DNA of 64,000 nt from Forficula auricularia. Taxonomy: Eukaryota; Arthropoda; Insecta; Dermaptera; Forficulidae. A program made the position numbers and the translations under genes. Positions 10,938 through 23,146 of the stretch are shown piece after piece (the stretch's first letter is position 1; each line of letters starts with the position of its first letter). The notes under the pieces are model-generated. The model was not told the DNA's origin and did no database searches. It worked only from the letters and a program-made list of their open reading frames with translations. Where the stretch lies: the NCBI GenBank assembly GCA_024734495.1, contig JALMQS010000099.1:100655322-100719321 (forward strand). The letters run 5' to 3'.

Positions 10938-11076
10938 TCTATAATTATAAGAACATTCTTGATATTAATTTACAAACGTACAGTCAGAATCCAAAAACAT
11001 ACATGTATCAATAGTTTACCTACCAAATAGTCATGTCACACATTCGTTTAAATTTTCTTTTTACCTTCGTTACCAT

Positions 11077-11104
11077 TGAAGACCAAAGTCGACGAAACGT
11101 TGGT
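11077..11104 (+). ncRNA. Truncated hammerhead-like motif
   Basis: The right arm keeps GUCGAC-GAAACGUUGG, but the 5' half of helix II is lost and the core reads UUGAAGA. Expected to be inactive. Confidence 0.5.
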
Positions 11105-11199
11105 GGACAAATAAAAAAGTCACACATAAAAAACCTGTCCTTATTTTCCCAATATAAACTTTCAAATTATAAATTAAATTATGGACGGAAATGATAATA

Positions 11200-14002
11200 A
11201 TTTATTATTAGTATTAAAATATTTAGCTTGTGTTAACGTGAAATAGACGCTTTGATAAAATTCTTACTATACTTGATTAATAGAAAATTCTTTATTTTGA
11301 GTCTGAGCTTGTTTCAATGTCTCCAATGGATCTGGACTTGTCTCGACATGTATTCGGGATTGTTATAAAAGTGCCCTTATATTTTCTTTCTATACCACGC
11401 TGAAACAGTCTACCCCAATTGCATTTCAGAGAATTTATTATTTTTCGATAGATTCTTTTCATTTGTTTTTAAGGAAAGAAAAAATTTATCGAATACATTT
11501 TTTCATTAAATAATTATATACTTAGAATGAATTTATTTTTATTAGGTAACTTTTTTAATCAAATAAATAAGAATTAACAGGTATTTATTATGGAGTTTTT
11601 TAGAAAATCAATTTTTTAATGGATTTCGTATAGAAATATTTCGAAGAATTTTGCCAGGCTAGGTAATCTTATCGAGCAACGGGATTCTTTCCATTCTAAT
11701 CCTTGCTTTATTTGGTGTCGAGAAATGCTCGAGACGGCATCGAAGACACTCTCTTACCATGCAAAGGCAAACAACCCTTAATTTCTACCCCTATATTTTT
11801 AAATATAATAACAATCTTATATAAGTCCAATATCAGATATCAATTAATGTTTAGAAATTAAATTATTTTGCAAAAAAATAAAGATATATTTAAGTATATA
11901 TATTTTATTTTTAAGAAAAGTATTAGTAGTTAGTAGGTGTTGTACTATTTTGAAATCTTGATGATGGGCCATCTCTTAAAATAGCTTGATATGTTAGGGT
12001 AGTTAATCTTTAGCTATTATAGTTATTAATGCTACTATAATAGCTATTAATAATACTATTACTAACCAAAAGGTTAATTCAATCATGATGAGACATAATT
12101 AATTAACATATTAATTAAACCAACTGCGAAGCGGGTTTGTTGGTAGACTCCGCAGTGGGTTTTTAGATGAAAAAAATCACGTCGGCGTCGTCGTGCAAGC
12201 CATTTATAATAAGTAAATATTGATAAGTTTAAAGTAAAGAAAATTTTTGAAATTTTTTTTAGAAACTTTTTAAAATTTAAAATATAAAATACTAGGTAGA
12301 ACCTACACCCTTTTTCACTTAACAAAAATAGATAAATATCTCACATTAGTTACAAAACCTCAGTATGCGAGTCCGACTCCCACTTGTCCGGCTTTTTATG
12401 CTTATTCGTGCTTAGAAATATTTCAGACGTTGAGAAATATCATTTTTCATCATAATTTTTTCTGTCTATGTCTTTAGATTCCGATAATCAAGATAATTCA
12501 AAGCTCTCAAAGAATTTATTTTAGTGTAAAATGTTTACATTTTTAATTCAAAAACTGATTAGGTTTGGCAGTTTTCTACTTTAAGAACTTTCGGATAAAA
12601 TCGAAAAGAAATCAGGTCTCAAATGGTGGTAGCTTATAAGCTGAAACTTGGAGAAAATGCTTGTGTCAATAAGCTGCACTTTTCTGACAAGTAAAGCTCA
12701 AACCATTAACTGATAATTGTATTGCCTACCGAGGATTAAAAATCTACAATTTATTTAAAAATTCCCTTAGGAAATTAAAAAATCTCATGATATTAAATAG
12801 ATTGTAGTGTTTGTTGTTCTGAATCAAATACCTCTTAGACAAATGAACACGATTGTCTAGTTCTCTGCTATAGGTATATGTAGAGAATAATTTCGCATAC
12901 GATACTTGGGTGCTTCTCCCCTCGTAACAAATTAGTCTGGCAATATTTCATCCCTGGTGACGCCGTCCCCTTCCAGAGATCTCATTCCCAGGTGGCTTTC
13001 AACTTCTCTATCTTTGCTTTTATGAATATAGATCCAGCACAATTAAAACTAAGTTTGTATAATTAAAATAATGGTTTTATGCATAATCATCAAGTTGTTT
13101 GTACCTTCTAGTTTGGCAAGATTTAAGCGTCGACAATGCGGCAAAGGAAATTGACTCAAGTACTTTTGGGGTTACTTGAATTGCAATACTGTATAGTTGC
13201 TTTTGAAATTAAACAAAGGAAGTTAGTTGATTGAGAGGAGGAAGGGGATTATTTCCATTTTTCAACTTATTTGGTAAACAAATGAGGAAATTGTGATTTC
13301 TCCAAAAATGTGTTTTTATGTCTTACAATCATTAGCAATATTTAGCCGGCCATGGAAAACCTTAATGGGCCACCCTCATTTGAATTTATTTTTTCGGATG
13401 GGGATAACAAAAATTACTAATAACTACCCAATTACGACCGGCCTACCTGGAAAACTTCAGGTCGCCCGGCGGCCCATTCTGCTACTGCTTAGAATTGAAT
13501 ACAATGTGTAGCAATTAAAGTGTGAATTTGATGGAAATCGTTGACTCATTTTAAAAGCTGCCTAGAAATAGGTTCGATTCAAATATAGAGTAAGAATTTT
13601 GAGAAAGATCTAGGTTTAAGCTTGCATATTATTCAAACATTAATGAGACAATTTTTATTTATTTATTTATTGGATAACAATGCTCAAAAATTACAATCAT
13701 TACACAAAAATGTTCAAATTTAAATTGACATTACTTGTGTGGATTTTCTTGCTAAAATAAAAAAAACAAATAATTAAATCATAAATTAGAATCTAACCGT
13801 ATCATTAGAGTACGAACTTGTAGTATTAGATGCGCAGTTAAAAACATTTAGGAGCTGGCTCCTCGTTAGGACAAAAGTTCTAAAAAAGTTTGTCAACGTT
13901 TTTAAAATAAAAAATAAAGTTTAATATTATAAATAACAATATGATTTATTTGAATCACTCTATTACTCCGAAAGAACTAACCGAGATTAAAAAATTATTG
14001 TA
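11200..14002. other. AT-rich non-coding DNA
   Basis: I see no supported gene. 12110-12200 (GCGAAGCGGGTTTGTTGG and a GACGACGCCGACG-like stretch) resembles, in inverted orientation, sequence at 44516-44690, so it is probably part of an unnamed dispersed repeat. A GC-rich patch at 13340-13490 (CCGGCC, GCCCGGCGGCCC) has no clear coding content. Confidence 0.5.
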
Positions 14003-14010
14003 CATCAAAG

Positions 14011-14293
14011 CAGTGGCGCAACCACGGGGGGAGGGGGGGGATAATGGGGCTAAAGCTCTCCCCCTCAGTATAAAGAAAAAAATGAAAGTAAAAGCAAAAA
14101 TGAAAAAATTAACAAATGAAAATGAAAAAAATATTTGCTAAATAATCAATATTTTAATTAAATATAACTTTAGACAAAAAAAGGATTTTATTTCCATATA
14201 TATATATATATAAATAAATATATATATATATATATTATGTGCGTGTGTGTATTAGCCCCCCTCCCCCAGGACAAAAACCTGGTTGCGCCACTG
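14011..14293. mobile_element. hAT-type MITE
   Basis: The ends are CAGTGGCGCAACCA and TGGTTGCGCCACTG, exact inverted repeats. The flanks CATCAAAG (14003-14010) and CACCAAAG (14294-14301) form an 8-bp duplication with one mismatch. Internal sequence is a (TA)n microsatellite next to a GTGT tract, with poly-G and poly-C subterminal patches. No coding capacity. Confidence 0.85.
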
Positions 14294-14301
14294 CACCAAA
14301 G

Positions 14302-16780
14302 ACATAATTAGCTTAAAATTTGCTTCTATGAAGATTCTTGTAAAGAGGGTGTTTGCAGGTCTCTCCGTTATAAATTTAAATATAATAAACTATGAAATGT
14401 ATTTTTTGAATTAATCAACTTGAGATAAGTTCGCTTTGTTGATTATGTATGTTCTAGTGGCGGTTGGTGACTTTTGGGATACTATCCAAAAAAGTATCTT
14501 TCATTTTTTGAAATTTTATTTTAATCTTTTACAATTTTTATTCGACTACAACTCGTCTGAACTTGCCTTTGACATGGTTCAACTGAAAGATATACCAGGC
14601 AGGGACTTTAAACCTTCTATCGGCACCCTTTTCGGAAAAGCATTCAATTTAATTGCCCGTTGAAACTATGCAACCATTTTATTTCATTTCGAAAACCAAT
14701 TATACTTTTCAAAGCAAAAAAATGTTTTTTTTATAGAAATATTTGAAAAAACGGATAATAATTTGAAAATTCAAAGATTCTCCTGAAATATTGAAGTCAA
14801 CCTCATATGTATATTTATTTTTGAAATTTTAGGGATGCGCCGCATTCACAGCATCCATGAACCACACGCTTCTGGTATGAACATTGTACAATATACAAAT
14901 GTCAAAAACTTATGGTAAAATGACATTTGTCAATATTTCTTTCAATTTACTCATTTCAAATTTGAGTGAGCATAGACCGTGGCTTGAACACTTGACATGC
15001 ATTTATTTAATTATTACTTATGTTTATTTTTTTCATTTATTTTATTGATCTCTTCTATTCTTTTGTCATTTGGTTGGAATAAATTGTTTGCTTTTGGTAA
15101 TAATTATACTATTTAAACTTAGAGAGTCCCTTGGGGCAAGGCGGAATGGGCAGGTGATTTATACGAAGGATCTAATTAATAACTAATGAATGTGAACATT
15201 TTATAATGATGGTTGTCATTGTGTGTGATGTTGATGATTAAATTTTTTTTGGAAAATGACTAACCGCAATTTGATATTAATTAATCCCATTTTGAAATTG
15301 ATTGATTCCAATTTGATGTTGAAAAAGAATAGCATTCGTTTATAAAATTATATTTATTGTCAAATAAATCAACGATTTCCTTCATTATTAGCTAAAGTAT
15401 TTTTCCTCTTAAGGTAGTTGTTCCGCCAAATGGGTTTTCTTAGGATTTTTTTCGAAATTTAGATAGATTATTATTTAAATACTTCTGCATCGATTGGTGG
15501 CAAAACGAAATTTATGAACAATATAGTTCCGGAGATATTAAATTTCAAAAATAGAGTTTTTCAGACTCTTATACATTGCACTATACGGGATATCGGAAAA
15601 TTTACACACATATTTAATTATAATTAAGAAACATTTCTTACCATTTTTATAAAAAACTAAACCAACATTAAACAATAACCAATATATATTTTAAGACTAT
15701 TTTGATTCATAGTTACAACACAGTTTCTGAGATAATAATGAATAAATAATGAAAAATGTATAAAAAAATTTACACTAAAAACAATTTGGCAACAGCGCAT
15801 TTATTTAACTAGCGAAGGATGTATAAAGCACGCATGCGCTAGATTTTTTCAAAATTTTAATTTTCGTAAGGTGTAATGTAGGCGTTGATTACATTTGTTA
15901 AAAAAAATAACAAAACGATTTTTTATAGAAATTTTTAAAAAATATATTTTATCTATGATTTTAATATAAAAATATTCAATCTCTTACAATAGTGCCAGAT
16001 TTGTCAAACGAGCACGGGATTGGCTAGAATCGGTACATAAACAACAAAAACTTTTGGGCTTATGAATTATGAATCCTTATTGTCTGTTCTATATTCTCTA
16101 GCATTAATTTTTTGCTAGAAACATCTACCTTAATATTGATACAAAAAATTTCCTACATAAAAAATATTGCAGATTTGAAATTTCGACTAATATCACTTCG
16201 ATTGCACATTTTTAATTAGAAAATCTAATCAGAATACATGTCGTTTCAAGATCAAGTTCTGAAGTCGTTTTTAAGTGCTTTGGAACAGTCTCTGGATAAC
16301 TATTTTCAAATTTTCAAATTCACACTTGTTAGCACAACAGCCAGACTGGTCAACTTGCAAACTGACGAACCAGAATTTTCAAAAACCAAATTAACTTTCA
16401 CTCTGAAATTGCAGAAAAGGAAGATGATCATTAATTTGATTTTTAGAAAATATAGTTTGTCAGGTCTGCACGTTGGGCAGTCTGATTGTTTAGCCAACAA
16501 TCGCAAAATTTTCTGATATAAGCTAGTAAAGTTGTTTCCCAACCAAAGCCAAATTAAAAAATAAAAATATATATTATATATTACATATTAACTTTTTAAA
16601 AAATACTCTTTTATTTCAAAATTCACTAAAAAGTACAAAATTGAGTGGATATAGATGAGGCACTCCAAAATTCAAAAAAAGAAGATAATTTAAACTAATT
16701 AGTAGAGATTGTGGTATTGGTGCAAGGTGAAACATCTTTAATAAAGATAAGAGTAAATAAATATTATATTTAATGTGAAA
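14302..16780. other. AT-rich non-coding DNA
   Basis: Frames at 14436-14663 and 16238-16516 show no family motif and are probably chance. The segment 15037-15235 is a diverged direct copy of 17205-17395 (listed separately). Confidence 0.5.
15037..15235. repeat. Dispersed direct repeat, copy 1
   Basis: Shares TTATTTTATTG, GGAATAAAT, AACTTAGAGA and AACTAATGAATGTG, in the same order, with 17205-17395. The two are diverged and about 2.17 kb apart. Class unknown. Confidence 0.6.
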
Positions 16781-16782
16781 TA

Positions 16783-17050
16783 AGTGACCAAGAATTTACT
16801 GATGTTGGTTGAGTTTGGTTGAAAGGTCTAGACTCTAGAATCTTCATTTTTGACCTTCCGTCTCATTTAAGATGTTTATTTTCAAAAAGTTTTTTACGAA
16901 AATGTCAAAAATTACATCCTCTACAACTTTGCTTGTAATGAGGATGTAAAATTTTGAAAATAAACACCCAAAATGAGGCGGAAGGTCAAAATGAAGATTC
17001 TAGACCTCTGAACCAAAGCTCAACCTACATCAGTAAATTCTAGTTGCCAC
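16783..17050. repeat. Foldback repeat
   Basis: The left arm (16783 to about 16895) and right arm (about 16930 to 17050) are inverted copies, sharing AATTTACTGATGT, TCTAGAATCTTCATTT and GACCTTCCG. The central loop is about 35 bp. No coding content, and the TSD is not clear. Confidence 0.75.
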
Positions 17051-17204
17051 AAAGATATTCAGTTAAACGCGTTTAACTAATAATAACCCGTTCTTACTAA
17101 AAACGGGTTTTTACTGCAACATATTTACATACTTATAAAAAAAATATTTTCTACTTTGTCATCCATTAAAAAAAAATATTTCTTCTATCATTTGTTTTAA
17201 TAAC

Positions 17205-17395
17205 ATTTATTTTATTGGTCTCTTTCTTTTCTTCATCTGGTCGGAATAAATAGTTGACTCTTGGTGATACTTTTACCATTTGAACTTAGAGAACCCTCTG
17301 GAGAAGAGGGTGAGGGGAGGTGAAGGGGATATATATAGGAAGTATTTGATAACTAATGAATGTGTAAATATTATAATGATCGTTGTCATCGTGTA
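17205..17395. repeat. Dispersed direct repeat, copy 2
   Basis: Partner of 15037-15235, diverged by substitutions and small indels. It may represent a repeat end or an old local duplication. Confidence 0.6.
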
Positions 17396-17399
17396 AGTT

Positions 17400-18240
17400 A
17401 TGTCGTATCCTGAAGGGACGGTCGGTCGGGAGGAGTGCGCACTGAACAGGCCAAGATCGAACAATCGCCCTGAAATTCAGAACATACAAGGTCAGGAAGG
17501 GGTTGAGTGCAGGGGTGGGTTATAATTCACAGTCGCTTGGTTTGGTTTACCCTAACACATAACGACCCTCTCTATTCATATAATTTGATATATGACCTGG
17601 TGGCTGCCGATTTAACTATGCAAAATATGTCGATTTTCAAATGTATTAAAATAGATTTATTTCATGAAGCGCACATTTTAACCATTGGCTTGACTATAAA
17701 ATATTCATATATGACAAATATTGTATTTATGGAATCATTAAAAATGAACGGCCGTACGCTAAAAGAGTAATTAATTATTCTTATAACGGCGATGATGCCC
17801 CTAGCCCTATCCGTTTTATCAAGTGCAGCATCCTCCCCCCCTTTTTTTGGATTACGTCCAAAGAAATCAAAAACATTCTCCACATAATGAACCACCAAGA
17901 AAACTCACCATATTGGAAAATAGAAGTTGGCGGAATTTCATGCCCAGTTTCTTATTATTGGACCATCAATTGCTTTCTTTTCCAATAGACATTTCTATTC
18001 TATTCACTTCCGAATATTTATCCGTTCGATTTGCGCAGATATAATTGGGTTTCTTCCTCAAAAATAAATATAAAACGTTTTACAGGATTTTATTTAACTT
18101 GGATTCTTTCTTAGTTTGTCTGAATAGAATCTTGAAATCGAATTTTTACCCACCTAAATCGTGTCTATTTTTTTTAGAATTTTACATTCATAAGTATTCA
18201 TTATTTATTCATTTTATTTTATTGTATTTTTTTATTAACA
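17400..18240. other. Mixed non-coding DNA
   Basis: Several short frames on both strands have no family resemblance. The minus strand shows a strong donor-like ATG|GTGAGT near 17906-17914, but no linked coding exon could be identified. Confidence 0.4.
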
Positions 18241-18289
18241 TCTTAACCAATTATTAGAATAATTGTCCAAAGATTTGTGTTTTCACATA

Positions 18290-18925
18290 ATTCATCATCA
18301 TCATTGAGTATATAGTCATAAGACTGGTTTGATGCAACAATCCGTCTCCACTCGACCCTGTCCCCCGCCAGCTGTTTGACCTCTCTAAATGTCTGGCAAC
18401 CCATATCCCCAATTATTTGGCTGAAATATTCTAATCTGGGTCTTCCCCTTCCCCTTTTCTTTCCCACCTCCCCCTCCAAGATATCCCTAAGCAGTCCCCC
18501 ATGTCTCAGTGTGTGCCCCATCATCTGACCTCTTCTCTTCTTCAGACTCTTCCACAAGGTTCTTCTTTCTCCGATTCTTCCAAGAACTTCTTCATTTGTA
18601 ATTTTATCCATCCATTTGATATTCATCATTCTTCTGTAGCAGCACATTTCGAAAGCCTCTAATCTCTTTCTCTCCGCTTAATTGTCCAGGTTTCACACCC
18701 GTACATGTCTATGCTCCATACATATGTCTTCAATAGCATCTTCCTGTTTTCTAAACTGATTGAGGAGGAGCATAGTAGTTTTTGTTTTGAATTAAACCCC
18801 ATTTTTGCTTGGGCAATTCTTGATTTAATTTCGTTTTCGCTCCTCCCATCCCATGTTATTTTACTTCCTAGGTAGCGGAATTCCTTAACTCCTTCTAGGT
18901 TTTCTTGGTTAATTTTGATGCATTC
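18290..18925 (-). pseudogene. Non-LTR retrotransposon (RTE-like) 3' end of RT ORF
   Basis: The minus strand carries, across at least one frameshift, motifs typical of the C-terminal region of RTE-type reverse transcriptases: EFRYLGSKITWDG, an ISLENRKMLLKTYVWS-like stretch, MYGCETWTI, then in another frame CCYRRMMNIKWMDKITNEEV, RRGQMMGHTLRHGG, KRGRGRPRLEYF and EVKQLAGDRVEWRRIVASNQ. The frame ends in an acidic DDDDE run made by a (GAT)n tail, which is the usual microsatellite 3' terminus of such elements. The catalytic palm and endonuclease are missing, so it is a 5'-truncated dead copy. The same 3' end recurs at 35012-35117 on the plus strand. Confidence 0.85.
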
Positions 18926-18956
18926 CTGTCTCGTTTGTTCTTTTTACTTTATCCAA

Positions 18957-19625
18957 TGCAAAGCATGGGTAAAGTATTGTAATCGCTCTCGGGGCAAGCG
19001 TGGCTTCAAAGGGTCCTCAGGTAAAGACTACGGAACCCATGGACTCAATTAAAGTCACAAATTGTAGTATTCAATTAGGTTGAATTTTAGCACGTGACGG
19101 TTTTGCCAAAAATTACAAGGGGTCTCGTCGAGAGGCCAAAAAGTGCGATTTTTTCATTTAGTGCGTGCGGATGGATGGATGTATGGATGTATGTCTGTTA
19201 TCGCTTATTTGGCCGACGATTTTTTCCACACCGTTGCACCGATTAAAATGAAATTGAAAACCTACCATTAGTTTAACAAAATGAAGCGCTGATTAGTTTT
19301 TGGTACATATCGGCCCACAAACATTAGTACTTTATTTCAGTACTTTTTTAGTTTTTTCTAAATATCTTGAAAATAACTTAACCAATTTTGATGAAATTTA
19401 ATATCCTAATTAAGTACCTTGGGGACCACAAAAAAAGGTTAAATAAAGTTTTTAGTAAAATTATATTTTAAAGTACTTTACTCTAGAGTAAGATGGTACT
19501 TTTTTTAATTTTTTTAATTCTTTAAAATTTATTCATTTGAAAGTTTTAATATAGCTCATTTAGCCTTGCTTAAGTAAGAATGGATAGGCTTCTCTCTGTG
19601 AAATGCTAAAAATTTGGGAGGAATT
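18957..19625. other. Repeat-derived non-coding DNA
   Basis: It contains GGATGGATGGATGT-type short repeats and a stretch with AACCAATTTTGATGAAATT, a motif that recurs at 43800-43835 and is common in dispersed insect repeats. No gene. Confidence 0.45.
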
Positions 19626-19631
19626 TTTATG

Positions 19632-20670
19632 AGTAACCATAGCAACTGGGTTGATTTCTTATCCGTTACCTTTGCTGAAGACAGAGAAATCGATTTTAAA
19701 CCAAAAATAGCGATTGATTCTCATCTAGTACTTGAGGAATAATCATTCTAAATTGGATTTTTGACCTTTCGGTTTTTATTAGTAACCAGTGCTGAAGACA
19801 TAGAGAAATCGACTTTAAACCAAAAATAGCGATTGATTCTCATCTAGTATTTGAGGAATAATCATTCTATATTGGATTTTTGACGTTTCGGTTTTTATTA
19901 GTAACCATTGCTGAAGACATAGAGAAATCGACTTTAAACCAAAAATAGCGATTGATTCTCATCTAGTATTTGAGGAATAATCATTCTATATTGGATTTTT
20001 GACGTTTCGGTTTTTATTAGTAACCATTGCTGAAGACATAGAGAAATCGACTTTAAACCAAAAATAGGGATTGATTCTCATCTAGTATTTGAGGAATAGT
20101 CATTCTATATTGGATTTTTGACCTTTCGGTTTTTATTAGTAACCATTGCTGAAGACATAGAGAAATCGACTTTAAACCAAAAATAGCGATTGATTCTCAT
20201 CTAGTACTTGAGGAATAATCATTCTATATTGGATTTTTGACGTTTCGGTTTTTATTAGTAACCATTGCTGAAGACATGGAGGAATCGACTTTAAACCAAA
20301 AATAGCGATTGATTCTCATCTAGTATTTGAGGAATAGTCATTCTATATTGGATTTTTGACGTTTCGGTTTTTATTAGTAACCATTGCTGAAGACATAGAG
20401 AAATCGACTTAAAATCAAAAATAACGATTGATTCTCATCTAATACTTGAGGAATAACCATTCTACATTAGGTATTTGACGTTTCGATTATTATTGGTAAC
20501 CATTGCTGAAGACATGGAGGAATCGACTTAAAATCTAAAATAACGATCGATTCTTATCTAATACTAGAGGAATAACCTTATTGCATTCCATTTTTGATGT
20601 TTTGACTATTAATGGAAACCTCTACTGAAAATGTAGAAGAATCGACTTAAAATCAAAAAGACTAAATTCT
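19632..20670. repeat. 119-bp tandem repeat (satellite), about 8.5 units
   Basis: The phrase CTGAAGACATAGAGAAATCG recurs at 19792, 19911, 20030, 20149, 20268 and 20387 with an exact spacing of 119 bp; the flanking units at 19675, 20506 and 20625 are diverged. Central units are nearly identical, while the terminal units, especially the last two, have many substitutions. That gradient is expected when unequal crossing-over homogenises the middle of an array. No unit codes for protein. Confidence 0.95.
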
Positions 20671-21370
20671 TTTTTGGTAAACAACTCAAGCTTGAATCTT
20701 TCGGTTTCGAATCCACTGTGATCATAACAATCATTTTGCTTACCTGTAGATAATTCATTACCCTTTGCCCTATTTGTTATTCATAATTCAGCACATTTTA
20801 GGAAAATATTTATAAAAATTGCTGGGATGGCTTGATTAATAATTTAAAACTCCTGTGACGAATTTAATTAAAAAAGAAAAAAAAATATTAATAATATGTA
20901 AATATATTAATGACGTTCCGAACTATGTTTTTTAAAAGGGAAAAAAAAAAAAAAAGAACTTTGTATATATTTTGTAAAAATTTGAATGACCATATTTATA
21001 AATTTGTAAATAATTGTAATATAAATTTGAAGAAAAAAACCAACAACTATACCGATATGCGCAACGATATTCTGCGCATCCAATGATTAATGGGGACATG
21101 TTATACATTCATTCATTTATATATATCTCATTAACATATGGATCATCAATTGCTTTTTACTTTGTTTTCTATTCGAGATGAAAAAGAATTTTTATAATGT
21201 TTTTGGCATTGTCAAAGGAGACAGAAAGTAACTATTTTTTGAACTACTTTCATTGACTTTTTGTTGTAAGTAGATTTATGATTATTATTTTTGTTTTGTG
21301 TATATTGTTTTTATATTATGAATGATTTGTGAAAATCCCAATACTAATTAATGTTCGTCTTCCCCTCAAT
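20671..21370. other. AT-rich non-coding DNA
   Basis: Poly-A runs near 20940 and scattered TA-rich tracts. No gene or defined element. Confidence 0.5.
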
Positions 21371-21375
21371 TATAT

Positions 21376-21418
21376 AGACCCTGAAGAAGGAGAGAATAAA
21401 TCTCCGAAACGTCGGTTT
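21376..21418 (+). ncRNA. Hammerhead ribozyme-like motif, ACGU class, intact core
   Basis: Stem I AGACC/GGUUU (5 bp, one G-U), core CUGAAGA, one A, helix II GGAGA/UCUCC (5 bp), GAAA, palindrome ACGU, C17 before GGUUU. This copy is not in an obvious inverted pair. Sequence about 90 bp downstream (CCAGTCCGTCTCC) recurs beside the other members of this class at about 23260 and 43027. Confidence 0.68.
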
Positions 21419-21579
21419 AACAAATAAATGTAAAATAATAAAACCTCTATAGTCTTATTTTTTACAACCACCGTGGACTGCTTTCATCAACATCCAATTG
21501 CATATTTATACCAGTCCGTCTCCTAAAGAAAATCTCTATCATTTATAAAATAACATTCCTCATTTAACATTATATATAT

Positions 21580-22211
21580 ACGGTGTCCTTTATTTAAGAG
21601 GACATTCCTTTATTTCACAAATCTGTCCTCTAACTTTATTTATTTTCTAAGATAGGCGTTTTGTCCTTTATTTTGTAAAGTTGACGCATATAACTATTTA
21701 TTCGGATTGTTCAAACCGTGATAATACTAAAATGTCCAGAATTCTGGTCAGATATGTTTTACCCAATGCGGTGTTAGAGTAGATAAACGTTTTGAATATA
21801 AATAATCTTTCTGGAGAAGCTTCAGATTTATTAACAAATTGCATCAAGAAATCACTGTCAAAATTTGAAATTACTAATAAATTACTCGCTTTGTGTGCTG
21901 ACAATACCAACAGCAATTTTGGTGGCTCCCAGAGAAAAGGAAAAAATGGAACAATCAAGTAAACATAAATTGATAGGCGTTAATTGTGCTGCTCACATTT
22001 TGAACAATTGCAAAGTATAAAAATTATTGTTATTTAAATTTTTACAATGTGTGTGTATGTGTAATAATTAAGATGTTTAAAATTTTAATGTATGCATTGT
22101 TGTATGCTACTACTTTCGTAATAAATATTATAAACTTATGAATTTTAAAAGGTATTTTTTTTATTTTCTTTGATGTTTCCTTTATTTCCCCCTCAAAAAT
22201 ATGGTCACCGT
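21580..22211 (+). mobile_element. Short hAT-like element with inverted ends
   Basis: The left end CGGTGTCC and right end GGTCACCG are short inverted repeats with diverged inner sequence (CCTTTATTT on one side, AAATAAAGG on the other). TA-rich flanks make the TSD uncertain (TATATATA versus TAATTATA). It contains a transposase remnant at 21801-22011. Confidence 0.5.
21801..22011 (+). pseudogene. hAT-family transposase fragment
   Basis: The plus frame reads NNLSGEASDLLTNCIKKSL, then LLALCADNTNSNFGGSQRKG, followed by a stop and a frameshift into LIGVNCAAHILNNC. The order CADNTxxNFGG, then GxxCxAHxLxNC, is characteristic of the catalytic core of hAT-type transposases (first catalytic Asp, then the conserved CxxH segment). 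About 70 codons remain. The N-terminal zinc finger and C-terminal dimerisation region are absent, so it is inactive. Confidence 0.8.
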
Positions 22212-22715
22212 AATTATATACAATAATAAGATTAATATTATTTAAAGTAAATAATTAATATAGTTAAATAAATAGTTCATATGTTTTTCTTCTTTTTAGT
22301 CGACGATTTTCATCGTTATTTAGACGTTGATGGTGTCTAAAGGCATGTTTTTTTATTTCTTCTGTGACTGTATCAAGGTATAGGTCTCAAGGCAGGTCAC
22401 TATTCCTGTTGAACTAGGGTGCATTCACAATACTTCTTATAGGACTCTGTTTTTTAAATTTTTGTATAAATTCTGGACTTTTTTGTACAGCCCCATAATT
22501 GAATCCCGTATGTCCAGACGGGTTTCAAAATTTGCCTATAGATTAAAATTTTATTTTTTACAGACAGCAATGAATTTTGCGTTCAAGTAGCCAGCAAAGT
22601 TTTTGAAATTTGATTTTAAGTTCTTGTTTTTTCATCTTTAACGTGCCTTTTCCAATAAGTAGGTATACATGAAGACAATACAATATTGGTAACTTCTTGA
22701 AATTAATAAATAAAT
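22212..22715. other. AT-rich non-coding DNA
   Basis: Nothing supported beyond low-complexity tracts. Confidence 0.5.
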
Positions 22716-22819
22716 ATAAATTGAAAGCAATGGAAGGCAGCCCAGGGGTAGTGAGGAAAAAAAATTAACACATATCCAAATAACCTGTAATTTATTGGAT
22801 TCTTTCCTCCTTTCCTTTT

Positions 22820-22862
22820 AAACCGACGTTTCGGATGATTCTTCCCTCCTTCTTCAGGGTTT
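22820..22862 (-). ncRNA. Hammerhead ribozyme-like motif, ACGU class, intact core
   Basis: Stem I AAACC/GGUUU (perfect 5 bp), core CUGAAGA, one A, helix II GGA/UCC (3 bp closing a large loop), GAAA, palindrome ACGU, C17. Confidence 0.68.
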
Positions 22863-23106
22863 GAAAGGGTCAATGAAGGAAACAAATAAAATACTTCCTT
22901 GCTCTCTCCACATCAGTGTTTAAAACTTTTTTCTTCCTTAACAGAAGTATAGAAAAAAACAATTTATTTTACTTCTTTTTCTTAATTATCAAAAGGAGGA
23001 AAAAAAATTGTTTTTTTCTATGCTTCTGTTAAGGAAGAAAAAGTTTTATACACTGCTGTGGAGAGAAGAAAGAAGCATTTTATTTGTTTCCTTCATTGAT
23101 CCCTTG

Positions 23107-23146
23107 AAACCCTGAAGAAGGGAAGAATTCTCCGAAAGGTCGGTTT
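23107..23146 (+). ncRNA. Hammerhead-like motif, helix III palindrome broken
   Basis: Stem I AAACC/GGUUU and CUGAAGA are intact, but the segment after GAA reads AGGU in place of ACGU, which removes self-complementarity. Partner of 22820-22862 in the same palindrome. Confidence 0.55.

Larger units (their letters stand above)
10838..11165. mobile_element. Palindromic ribozyme-family element (short copy)
   Basis: The sequence at 10838-10910 (GTTTATATTGGGAAAATAAG onward) is inverted at about 11090-11165. Each arm carries an ACGU-class hammerhead-like motif, intact at left and truncated at right. The unique centre of about 130 bp includes CATGTCACACATTCG, also present in the longer copy at 46486-47607. 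Confidence 0.8.

Noticed and set aside
14436..14663. 75-codon plus-strand frame
   Set aside because: Phe/Leu-rich AT-driven frame with no conserved motif or splice context.
16238..16542. Overlapping plus and minus frames of about 80-90 codons
   Set aside because: Both strands are open over the same bases and neither resembles a family.
17906..17914. Strong donor-like ATG|GTGAGT on the minus strand, possible first exon
   Set aside because: No linked acceptor or coding exon was found, so a gene start cannot be supported.
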